This document shows positions 1-6,400 of a stretch of DNA of 8,852 bases, one piece after another. Each line of letters begins with the position of its first letter. Position 1 is the stretch's first letter. This DNA comes from Amphritea sp. (GTDB taxonomy: Bacteria; Pseudomonadota; Gammaproteobacteria; Pseudomonadales; Nitrincolaceae), in NCBI GenBank assembly GCA_024679635.1, contig JAIBDA010000049.1, forward strand, positions 1-8,852, written 5' to 3'. Position numbers and translations under genes: made by a program. The notes under the pieces are model-generated. The model saw nothing but the letters and a program-made list of their open reading frames with translations, was not told the origin of the DNA and did no database searches.

Positions 1-459
1 CTGGCTTCTGCGGTTGCAGGTTATTTTTGGGACCTTTGGGGTAATCGTCGTCCGCGCTTTATTATCGTTGAACCGGAACAGGCAAACTGTTTGCAGCTGA
101 GCGCAAAAGCAGGTGAGCCGGTGGTAGTCGAAGGCGACCTGGACACGTTGATGGCAGGCTTGGCATGCGGTGAAGTGTCTGCACTAGGTTGGCAGATTTT
201 GTCCAATGGCGCCGACGACTTCATGACGTTGAGCGAAGAAGCCGTTGCCGACACCATGCGCCTTCTAGCCAAAGGTTACGGCAGCGATCCAGCTATCGAA
301 GCCGGTGAATCCGCAGTACCAGGACTAGCTGCAGCGGTTATTGCCCGTGAGCAAGAGCCCTTTGCTAAAGCCCTGAACCTGGATGCGCAGAGTAAAGTAT
401 TGGTAATCGGTACTGAAGGCGCAACCGATCCAGAGCTTTATCAACAGTTGGTAAACTGA
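1..459 (+). CDS. dpaL: Diaminopropionate ammonia-lyase, C-terminal part (5' truncated by window edge)
   Basis: The frame is open from the first base, so 152 C-terminal residues of a protein usually near 400 residues are visible; the PLP lysine and glycine-rich phosphate loop lie outside. Family enzymes (E. coli YgeX/DpaL, fold type II PLP) cleave 2,3-diaminopropionate, either enantiomer, to pyruvate and two ammonia in the cytoplasm. Family-like stretches are PRFIIVEPEQANC, GDLDTLMAGLACGE and, near the end, IGTEGATDP. Two cysteines, codons 88-90 and 166-168, are 26 residues apart, the same spacing as the disulfide pair Cys265/Cys291 that I recall for the E. coli enzyme. A terminator follows and the next gene is convergent, so this gene ends its own transcript. 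It may still serve the catabolic block to its right, since a diamino-acid lyase fits there. Other PLP eliminases such as threonine dehydratase fit less well. Confidence 0.87.
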   Translation: MASAVAGYFWDLWGNRRPRFIIVEPEQANCLQLSAKAGEPVVVEGDLDTLMAGLACGEVSALGWQILSNGADDFMTLSEEAVADTMRLLAKGYGSDPAIEAGESAVPGLAAAVIAREQEPFAKALNLDAQSKVLVIGTEGATDPELYQQLVN

Positions 460-495
460 AACTCACACAATCAATAAGCGCTCTATCAAATAAAT

Positions 496-523
496 AAAAA
501 GCCTCGCTAGTGCGAGGCTTTTT
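496..523. terminator. Bidirectional rho-independent terminator between convergent genes
   Basis: A perfect 7-bp GC-rich stem (501-507 GCCTCGC with 512-518 GCGAGGC, loop TAGT) is flanked by five A on the left (496-500) and five T on the right (519-523), which extend the stem to 12 bp. Read rightward it has a T-tract and ends the lyase transcript. Read leftward the A-run becomes a T-tract and can end the regulator transcript. It lies 37 bp after the lyase stop and 30 bp beyond the regulator stop, as expected for a shared terminator. Confidence 0.9.
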
Positions 524-552
524 ATTATCCAGTGATCAAGCGCAGGCTGTGT

Positions 553-1044
553 TCAACTTTCTTCCAGAACAACCGGCACCGAAAGCCCCGTCTTAACGGA
601 ATCCATCACAACGTTGGTTTGAAAATTACGTATATTCAGGTTGTCAAAGAAGACCTCACGGGTAAAAACCTCATAGTCTTCCATATCCTTAGCCGTCACC
701 ACCAAAATAAAGTCTGCACTGCCAGTAACGTAATAGCATTGTTGTACAGAAGGGTTAATTTTCATTGCCTTTTTGAATGTATCAAGCAAATCTAAGCGCT
801 CTCTTTCAAGGGTTACCTGCACTATCAAGGTGACACCCCGCCCCACCGCTTTAGGATTCACAACAGCAATATCCGACTGAATAACATTCTGCTCACGCAT
901 ACGTTTCATTCGCCGCTGCACAGCGGCAGGAGATAAGCCAACCTGTTCGGCTATCTGATCTGAAGTGACGCGGTTAGATTGCTGGATAATCTCCAGGATC
1001 TTGCAATCAAAACTATCGATGCTTGCTGATTGAGAGCTACTCAT
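553..1044 (-). CDS. Lrp/AsnC family transcriptional regulator
   Basis: This is a 163-residue cytoplasmic DNA-binding regulator of typical Lrp/AsnC length. An N-terminal winged helix-turn-helix covers about residues 8-60, with recognition segment VGLSPAAVQRRMKRM at 35-49. A C-terminal RAM (ligand-binding) domain covers about 66-150, with the family pattern YYVTGSADF at 104-112 and the late NIRNFQTNVVMDSVK segment. I chose the ATG at 1044 because AGGTGA (1053-1058 on this strand) stands 8 bases upstream. A GTG at 1056 in frame would add four residues but overlaps that site. The gene is divergent from the catabolic block and convergent with the lyase gene, so it probably controls one or both, with an amino acid or pathway intermediate as effector. 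Lrp/AsnC proteins (DoeX) are known in ectoine catabolic clusters, where diaminobutyrate derivatives act as inducers. The effector here is not shown by sequence. Confidence 0.92.
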   Translation of the reverse strand: MSSSQSASIDSFDCKILEIIQQSNRVTSDQIAEQVGLSPAAVQRRMKRMREQNVIQSDIAVVNPKAVGRGVTLIVQVTLERERLDLLDTFKKAMKINPSVQQCYYVTGSADFILVVTAKDMEDYEVFTREVFFDNLNIRNFQTNVVMDSVKTGLSVPVVLEES

Positions 1045-1291
1045 AAAGCGTTTCACCTATACCCATCAAAGTTACCGCTAAGAATAATCGTTTCTATCTG
1101 TGAGAAGTACTATGAGCACGAAAATATATAGTGTTTTTATGCATTTTTTAATCAACTTCGCGGCAGACCATCATCAAACAATGGCAATTACATGAATTAC
1201 CGCACCCCAACCCCGTAATATTGATAATAGCTTATTCACCATCTCAACAATAAAAATAGCTCAGGATATAAAGCCCGAGCAACGAGACACG
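1045..1291. promoter_or_regulatory. Divergent intergenic control region between the regulator and the catabolic block
   Basis: No gene was found in these 247 bases. The stretch 1119-1155 is very AT-rich, with an AAAATATATA run, a five-T run and a six-T run, the sort of sequence Lrp-type proteins and promoters use. On the minus strand, TTGATT (1150-1155) lies upstream of a TATATA element, but the spacer of about 19 bases is long, so this is only a candidate regulator promoter. On the plus strand GATAAT (1223-1228) is a -10-like hexamer without a good -35. A six-base palindrome AGTACT (1106-1111) does not extend convincingly. Position between divergent transcripts is the main argument for regulation; no operator is identified. 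Confidence 0.5.
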
Positions 1292-2080
1292 ATGATGAAA
1301 TTGACCACTGTTACACATCAGCAGCCTTTGGAATATCTGGCCCCTGCCGGTCGTATCGGCGTGATATCCCTGGCCACGGACTTCAATATCGAAGCTGACC
1401 TGCTGCGAATGTATCCCGATGATGTGCAATTTTTCACCAGCCGGGTGAGGAATGTAAATCCGCTGACAATTGAGAATCTTCGCAGCATGGAACCAGGCAT
1501 CAGCGCGGCGGCCGATACCATTCTGCCGGGCACCGATCTCGATGCCATCATTTATGCCTGTACTTCCGGCACGATTGCTATTGGCGTAGAACGCATTACC
1601 GAATTAGTCCACCAAACGCGCCCGGGAGTTCCAGTCACTAACCCTGTAACCGCAGCGCTATCTGCTTTTCAACGATCCGAAGCCAAGCGAATATCGATTC
1701 TGACTCCTTATACCGAAGCCGTGAACCGTGAGGTCGCCGAATTTTTTAGCGCCCAGGGCTATGAAGTCTTGAGTATTGCCGGATTCGGCTTCGAAGATGA
1801 TACCGCGATGACATATATCACTCCTCAAGATATTGCTGATGCTGCGGTTGCCAGTTGTGATCCTGAAGCCGACCTGATGTTTATCTCCTGTACCGCCCTA
1901 CGGGCATCGTCAGTGCTTGATGATATTGAGCAACGCTTGAATATCCCGGTTGTTAGCAGCAACCAGGCATTAGTGTGGCATAGCTTGCAGCTGGTGAACT
2001 ACCCCAGCCCCGTATCGGGTTTTGGCGCATTACTGCGCGAACAGTTAAGCCGCAACGCTGCCTCACCTGTAAAACAATAA
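1292..2080 (+). CDS. EutA-like protein of the Asp/Glu racemase, maleate isomerase and arylmalonate decarboxylase superfamily
   Basis: This is a 262-residue soluble cytoplasmic protein. Both cysteine positions of the cofactor-independent racemase/isomerase fold are present: Cys90 in YACTSGTIAIG and Cys200 in SCTALR. Two catalytic cysteines suggest a racemase or isomerase rather than an arylmalonate decarboxylase, which keeps one. The segments NPLTIENLRSMEP, LPGTDLDAI, ILTPYTE and VVSSNQALVWH resemble the ectoine-utilisation protein EutA as I remember that family. Known relatives invert a carbon centre or isomerise maleate; the role of EutA is thought to involve (hydroxy)ectoine breakdown together with EutB and EutC, which are not seen here. 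Two adjacent ATGs (1292, 1295) compete, with only a weak GAG at 1284-1286 upstream. It is the first gene of the block, 17 bp before the M20 gene, so the two are almost certainly co-transcribed. The true substrate is unknown. Confidence 0.85.
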   Translation: MMKLTTVTHQQPLEYLAPAGRIGVISLATDFNIEADLLRMYPDDVQFFTSRVRNVNPLTIENLRSMEPGISAAADTILPGTDLDAIIYACTSGTIAIGVERITELVHQTRPGVPVTNPVTAALSAFQRSEAKRISILTPYTEAVNREVAEFFSAQGYEVLSIAGFGFEDDTAMTYITPQDIADAAVASCDPEADLMFISCTALRASSVLDDIEQRLNIPVVSSNQALVWHSLQLVNYPSPVSGFGALLREQLSRNAASPVKQ

Positions 2081-2097
2081 GAGTTGGAGATTAAATA

Positions 2098-3258
2098 ATG
2101 TCTTTAGACCCACAATTGATTGCCCAGATGACCGAATGGCGTCGTCACATGCATCGTTTTCCCGAATGTGGATTTGATTTACCACTGACCGCCGATTTCA
2201 TTGCCGATAAGCTTGAAAGCTTTGGCATCGAGGTAACCCGTAATATTGGTCAACAAGGTGTCGTAGGGATTTTACGTTGCGGTGATGGAGACGCCAGCAT
2301 TGGTTTGCGAGCAGACATGGATGCGCTGTTTATCCATGAAGAAAATGGCTTTGAACATCGCTCCCGTCACGACGGAAAAATGCACGCCTGTGGCCATGAT
2401 GGTCATTCCGCGATGCTGCTCGGGGCCGCCAGTTATTTAGCCCAGAGCAAGGGTTTCAATGGCACCGTACATTTTATTTTCCAGCCAGATGAAGAACATG
2501 GTCAAGGCGCGCAAGCCATGATTGATGATGGTTTGTTCGAGCGCTTTAAGATCGATGCTGTCTACGGCTTACACAACATGCCGGGCCTGCCCGAAGGCAA
2601 CTTTACTGTTCGGCCGGGTTCATTGATGGCCAGTGAAAGTAGCTTCGAGATCGTTATCAACGGCATCGGTGGTCATGCCGCCATGCCACATCGCGGGGTG
2701 GACCCCATCGTGGTTGGCTCGCAGATTATTTTAGCGTTGCAAACCATCGTATCCCGTAACTTGAGTGCCATTGAAGAAACAGCGGTGGTCTCAGCTACGG
2801 AGTTTATAACCAATGGTACGGTGAATGTAATTCCGTCCCAAGTAACTATCAAAGGCGATTGCCGCTGCTTCACGGAAGACAGTCTAGCTAAGATTGAGCA
2901 GAGCATGGAACGCATCGTGGCTGGCATTTGTCAGGCCGCCGGCGCGCAGTACCAATTTACCTTTGTGAATACTTTTTATCCCACAGTGAACAGTCCGGTA
3001 CAGACCGAATTCGCGATCCAGGCGGCTATAACCGTACTGGGGAGCGACAATGTCGAGGCGAACTGTTTGCCCCTCACTATTTCAGAAGATTTTTCCAGCA
3101 TGCTACGTGTAAAACCTGGCTGCTATGCACTCCTGGGTAACGGTGTTGAATCGATTGGCGGCTGTGCTCTGCACAACCCCGAATACGACTTCAACGATCG
3201 TATCCTTGGACATGGCGCGCAGTACTGGGTGCAGTTGGTATGTGATCAATTGAAATAA
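2098..3258 (+). CDS. M20D family amidohydrolase (N-acyl amino acid deacylase-like)
   Basis: This 386-residue zinc-dependent amidase is of normal family length. The M20D signatures are all in place: RRHMHRFPECGF (15-26), HACGHDGHSAMLLG (96-109, ligands Cys98 and His100), QPDEE (129-133, with the acidic pair Glu132/Glu133), LHN (His159), GGHAAMPH in the lid domain (191-198) and ALHNPEYDFND near the end (His359). Family members remove acyl groups from N-acyl amino acids (hippurate, N-acetyl amino acids, auxin conjugates). There is no signal peptide, so it acts in the cytoplasm. The start is well supported by GGAG (2086-2089) 8 bases before the ATG. Placed between an EutA-like gene and a TeaA-like transporter, it is a candidate replacement for the DoeB/EutE deacetylase, which belongs to a different (aspartoacylase-like) family. 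I recall M20 proteins being named DoeB2 in some ectoine clusters, but I cannot check similarity here. Confidence 0.9.
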   Translation: MSLDPQLIAQMTEWRRHMHRFPECGFDLPLTADFIADKLESFGIEVTRNIGQQGVVGILRCGDGDASIGLRADMDALFIHEENGFEHRSRHDGKMHACGHDGHSAMLLGAASYLAQSKGFNGTVHFIFQPDEEHGQGAQAMIDDGLFERFKIDAVYGLHNMPGLPEGNFTVRPGSLMASESSFEIVINGIGGHAAMPHRGVDPIVVGSQIILALQTIVSRNLSAIEETAVVSATEFITNGTVNVIPSQVTIKGDCRCFTEDSLAKIEQSMERIVAGICQAAGAQYQFTFVNTFYPTVNSPVQTEFAIQAAITVLGSDNVEANCLPLTISEDFSSMLRVKPGCYALLGNGVESIGGCALHNPEYDFNDRILGHGAQYWVQLVCDQLK

Positions 3259-3306
3259 TTTTTAAATAAAACCTTAACTCTAAAAATAAAATTTGAGGAA
3301 TACTCC

Positions 3307-4341
3307 ATGAAAAAATTATTAACCGCTTTGCTTGCAATAGGTATCAGCTTCGGTGTTAGCGCCGAAACCTGGAAGTTCGCTTCTGAAGAAGACAAGCAGG
3401 ACGTACAAGACATCTTTGCCCAGACCTTTGCCGAGACCATTAAGAAAGAATCCGACGGTGATATTCGCGTTAAAGTCTATTATTACGGCCAGCTGGGCAC
3501 CGAGAATGACATTGTAGAGCTGACTGCTAAAGGAACCGTTCAGTTCGTTTCTGTTGGTACAGGTCACCTGGGCTCTTATGTACCTGAAGTACAGGCACTC
3601 AGCGTACCCTATGTGATGGGCACCGATACTGAGGTAGTACGCAAGGTATTGACCGGCAGCAAGACCATATACAACGATCTGGCCGATCGTTTCGAAAGCG
3701 TAAACCTAAAGCTATTAACTATGATTTCTGAAGGCGAGATGGTTTGGGGTGCAAATAAGGCAATTCGCAGCCCTGAGGATTTTGCCGGTCAGAAGATTCG
3801 TACCTTCACCTCAACGATTCCTGTTGAAACCTATAAAGCATTTGGCGCCACACCAACACCTCTGTCCTGGGGCGAAGTATACGGCGCATTGCAGCTTAAA
3901 ACTGTCGACGGCATGGTTAACCCTATCTACTTTGTTTACAACGCTAAGTGGCACGAAGTTCAGGACTACCTGATGTTCCCTGGTCAGCAGCCTTACGTCG
4001 GTACGATCTCTACCAATAGTCAGTGGTTCAATGGACTGTCTGCGGAAAAACAGAAAATGGTGCACAAGGCGATCGCCGCTGCAGAACAGGCAGCCCATGA
4101 TTACCAGCTACGCATCAACCAGGAGAACATGGACAAAATAATGGCGGAGCGTCCAAACATGCAGGTAGTCACCCTGAATGCGGAAGAACGTGCACGCTTT
4201 AAAAAGCTAAGCCTAACTCTGCACGAGACTTACTATGATGTTGTCGAGAACGCCTATGACAATACAGAAAAAGTTGTTGCACGGAAGAACGCTAAAAACA
4301 TTTTGGAAAGCCTGATCCAAGAAGTTAAGGACGCCTCTTAA
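3307..4341 (+). CDS. TRAP transporter solute-binding protein, TeaA/UehA-like (DctP family)
   Basis: This 344-residue periplasmic protein captures the solute for a sodium-driven TRAP transporter. A clear signal peptide (Lys2-Lys3, hydrophobic 4-18, cleavage after VSA at 19) leaves a mature chain starting ETWKF. DctP family features include KIRTFTS with the carboxylate-clamping Arg165 and ETYKAFGATPTPLSWGEVYGAL (about 174-195), nearly the same as in the ectoine-binding TeaA of Halomonas as I recall it. By that remembered alignment the ectoine contacts Glu9, Arg144, Trp167 and Asn184 are kept (here Glu28, Arg165, Trp188, Asn205), while Phe66, Trp188 and Phe209 become His87, Phe209 and Tyr230. 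The solute is therefore probably a small zwitterionic carboxylate close to ectoine but perhaps not ectoine itself. GAGGAA (3295-3300) is a strong ribosome site, fitting the high expression of binding proteins. The membrane subunits follow after a hairpin. Confidence 0.92.
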   Translation: MKKLLTALLAIGISFGVSAETWKFASEEDKQDVQDIFAQTFAETIKKESDGDIRVKVYYYGQLGTENDIVELTAKGTVQFVSVGTGHLGSYVPEVQALSVPYVMGTDTEVVRKVLTGSKTIYNDLADRFESVNLKLLTMISEGEMVWGANKAIRSPEDFAGQKIRTFTSTIPVETYKAFGATPTPLSWGEVYGALQLKTVDGMVNPIYFVYNAKWHEVQDYLMFPGQQPYVGTISTNSQWFNGLSAEKQKMVHKAIAAAEQAAHDYQLRINQENMDKIMAERPNMQVVTLNAEERARFKKLSLTLHETYYDVVENAYDNTEKVVARKNAKNILESLIQEVKDAS

Positions 4342-4356
4342 TAATCGGTTGATTAT

Positions 4357-4403
4357 CAGAAAGCGTGCGGCTGGGACTGATTAGCCGAACATCACGCTTT
4401 CTG
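4357..4403 (+). promoter_or_regulatory. Intra-operon stem-loop between binding-protein and membrane-subunit genes
   Basis: A perfect 11-bp inverted repeat (CAGAAAGCGTG at 4357-4367, CACGCTTTCTG at 4393-4403) encloses a second 5-bp stem (CGGCT 4368-4372, AGCCG 4383-4387) with a 10-base loop and a 5-base bulge. It starts 15 bp after the binding-protein stop and is followed by GAGTTTTA, only a short T-run. Such structures after periplasmic binding-protein genes commonly protect the upstream mRNA or partly terminate transcription, so that far more binding protein than permease is made. That role is inferred from structure and position. The weak T-tract argues against complete termination, since the transporter genes lie immediately downstream. 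Confidence 0.75.
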
Positions 4404-4459
4404 AGTTTTAACCTGACAAAAAGCCACTATCAATAGCATGGCTATTAAGGTGTGTTCTT

Positions 4460-4975
4460 ATGAAAAATATCTTTCACAACATCAGTAGCGTCACTGAATC
4501 GATAGAGAAATTTATCGTGTGTTTTTCAATTCTACTGATAATGGTCAACTCTACCGCCAACGCTATAGGGCGATACGCTTTTGGTAAGAGCTTATTCTTT
4601 TCCGAAGAGCTCAATCAGTTTTTGATCGTGGCAGTCACCTTCATTGGTTTCGCCTATGCCGTGCGAAAAGGCCGCAACATACGCATGACGGCGGTATACG
4701 ACTCTTTAGGCTATACGGCCAAGAAAGTAATCACGACGTTAATTTCTATTACCACTAGCCTGTTGATGTTCTACCTGGCCTATAAAGCAGTGTTTTATGT
4801 CATTGAAATAAAAGAGCTCAACCGCTTAAGTCCGGCACTACAGTTCCCGGTCTACATTATCTATTCCATTATCCCGGTGGGACTGAGTATCGCCGGGCTG
4901 CAATACCTGATCGCCTTCTTTATGAATATTACCCATAAAGAGATCTACCTATCGCACGAAGTAATTAATAACTAA
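4460..4975 (+). CDS. TRAP transporter small permease subunit (DctQ family)
   Basis: This 171-residue inner-membrane protein has the four-helix arrangement of DctQ subunits: hydrophobic segments near residues 17-36, 52-69, 90-114 and 130-155. Family marks are the NAIGRYAFGKSLFFSEELNQF region (34-54), with the Arg-Tyr and Glu-Glu pairs, and RKGRNIRM (69-76) after the second helix. It pairs with the large subunit to form the membrane part of the sodium-driven importer fed by the upstream binding protein. AAGGTG (4447-4452) lies 7 bases before the ATG. The large subunit gene begins 25 bp after its stop. DctQ proteins diverge fast, so identification rests on topology, the short motifs and gene order, which agree. 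Confidence 0.93.
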   Translation: MKNIFHNISSVTESIEKFIVCFSILLIMVNSTANAIGRYAFGKSLFFSEELNQFLIVAVTFIGFAYAVRKGRNIRMTAVYDSLGYTAKKVITTLISITTSLLMFYLAYKAVFYVIEIKELNRLSPALQFPVYIIYSIIPVGLSIAGLQYLIAFFMNITHKEIYLSHEVINN

Positions 4976-5000
4976 TCGATATGATTGCCGGTGGAATATT

Positions 5001-6347
5001 ATGAGTTCTTTTATTGAGTTTTTTTCTGACATCGTAGCCGGTGAACTGGATATCTACGTTGTTACTTTTACCCTCGTCGCAGCGATGCTTATCCTGCTGT
5101 TCCTTAGCTTCCCTATGGTCGTGCCGTTAGCGGTGGGCGCACTGATCGGTCTGGTGCATTTTTCCGGCATCGATACCGGGGTAATTATTCAACAGATGGT
5201 TACTGGCATCTCACCAAACGCTCTGATCGCGGTGCCGATGTTCATACTGGCCGCAGACATAATGACCCGCGGACACACTGCACATAACCTGCTGGGGCTG
5301 ATTGAATCCTTTGTGGGACACCTGCGAGGCGGCCTGCCAATTACTGCTTGTATCAGCTGCACTTTGTTTGGTTCAGTCTCTGGTTCAACCCAGGCAACGG
5401 TCGTTTCCGTCGGCCAGATTATGCGCCCCAAACTGCTGCAGGCTGGCTATAAAGATAGTTTTGTCATGGCACTAATCATCAATGCCAGCGACATCGCTTT
5501 TTTGATTCCGCCGAGTATCGGGCTGATCCTCTACGGCACACTGGCAAATACCAGTGTTGGCGAACTATTTATCGCGGGCATCGGCCCGGGAATTTTGCTG
5601 GCTATCCTGTTCTCTGTCTATTGCTATGCTTATAGCGTTTATCAGGGCGACAGTATTGTTCTGGTGGAGAAAACCTCTAATAAGGAAAAGCTTCAGGCAA
5701 TCAAGAAAGCCCTGTTACCACTGGGCTTTCCGGCTCTGATTGTTGGCGGCATCTACTCAGGGGCAGTAACACCCACCGAAGCAGCATCATTCTCTGTGCT
5801 CTATGCGATCATCGTAGAGTGTGTGATCTACCGTGAACTTAAATACAAAGACATCATCGATGCCGCTTTAAGCACCGGCCTCATTACGGCCGTAGTATTC
5901 ATTCTTGTGGGCATCGGTCAGGCGTTCTCCTGGTATATCTCGTTTGAACAAATTCCACAGGAACTGTTAGCTCCGCTGAATCTGGAAGACGCATCTAAGG
6001 AATACATCCTGTTTGTGATCGCATTGAGCTTTTTTGTCGGTTGCATGTTTGTCGACTCATTGGTGGTCCTGGTTATCCTTACACCGATCTTCGTGCCTAT
6101 CGTCACCGCCGTTGGTCTAGACCCTGTGCTGGTTGGCGTAATGATCACCTTACAGATGGCTATCGGTTCAGCAACACCACCGTTCGGCTGCGATATTTTT
6201 ACCGCGATCGCGATCTTCAATAAGCCTTACATGGAAGTTATCAGCGGGACTTTACCGTTCATTCTGATCCTGTTCTTTATGTCGGCGTTGTTAATCTTCT
6301 TCCCGGATATTGCCCTATTGTTAAGAGACCTGGCATTTGCCGACTGA
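5001..6347 (+). CDS. TRAP transporter large permease subunit (DctM family)
   Basis: This 448-residue protein is hydrophobic almost throughout (about 11-13 membrane segments) and is the ion-coupled transport subunit of the TRAP system. Conserved DctM stretches are PNALIAVPMFILAADIM (72-88), FGSVSGSTQATVVSVGQIM (123-141), LIPPSIGLILYG (168-179), GAVTPTEAASFSVLYA (254-269) and ATPPFGCDIF (391-400). These match the repeated helix-hairpin regions that bind sodium and solute in this family. The length is typical and no break is seen. GTGGA (4991-4995) stands 5 bases before the chosen ATG. Together with the preceding two genes it makes a complete three-component importer. The M24 hydrolase gene starts 49 bp downstream, consistent with one transcript. 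Confidence 0.95.
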   Translation: MSSFIEFFSDIVAGELDIYVVTFTLVAAMLILLFLSFPMVVPLAVGALIGLVHFSGIDTGVIIQQMVTGISPNALIAVPMFILAADIMTRGHTAHNLLGLIESFVGHLRGGLPITACISCTLFGSVSGSTQATVVSVGQIMRPKLLQAGYKDSFVMALIINASDIAFLIPPSIGLILYGTLANTSVGELFIAGIGPGILLAILFSVYCYAYSVYQGDSIVLVEKTSNKEKLQAIKKALLPLGFPALIVGGIYSGAVTPTEAASFSVLYAIIVECVIYRELKYKDIIDAALSTGLITAVVFILVGIGQAFSWYISFEQIPQELLAPLNLEDASKEYILFVIALSFFVGCMFVDSLVVLVILTPIFVPIVTAVGLDPVLVGVMITLQMAIGSATPPFGCDIFTAIAIFNKPYMEVISGTLPFILILFFMSALLIFFPDIALLLRDLAFAD

Positions 6348-6376
6348 ATAGAAAGCAAAGTAACAGGCGAAAAAGA

Positions 6377-6400
6377 ATGAAAAACTGGAAAATATTATGA
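6377..6400 (+). other. Possible seven-codon leader ORF overlapping the next start
   Basis: An ATG at 6377 opens a frame of seven codons (MKNWKIL) whose TGA stop (6398-6400) overlaps the ATG of the M24 gene in an ATGA arrangement, the classic layout for translational coupling. AGGCGA (6365-6370) lies 6 bases upstream and could bind the ribosome. The M24 start itself has only a modest GGA (6387-6389). Such short frames also arise by chance in A-rich spacers, so this is a weak call. Confidence 0.2.

Noticed and set aside
532..795. Open plus-strand frame opposite the regulator
   Set aside because: It lies antisense to a clear Lrp/AsnC gene, starts close behind a terminator, and its translation resembles no protein.
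1045..1056. GTG at 1056 as the start of the Lrp/AsnC regulator
   Set aside because: The GTG forms part of the AGGTGA ribosome site correctly spaced for the ATG at 1044; the extra four residues are not needed by the fold.
1100..1119. AGTACT-centred palindrome as an operator
   Set aside because: Only six central bases and two outer pairs are symmetric, which is within chance for a 250-base spacer.
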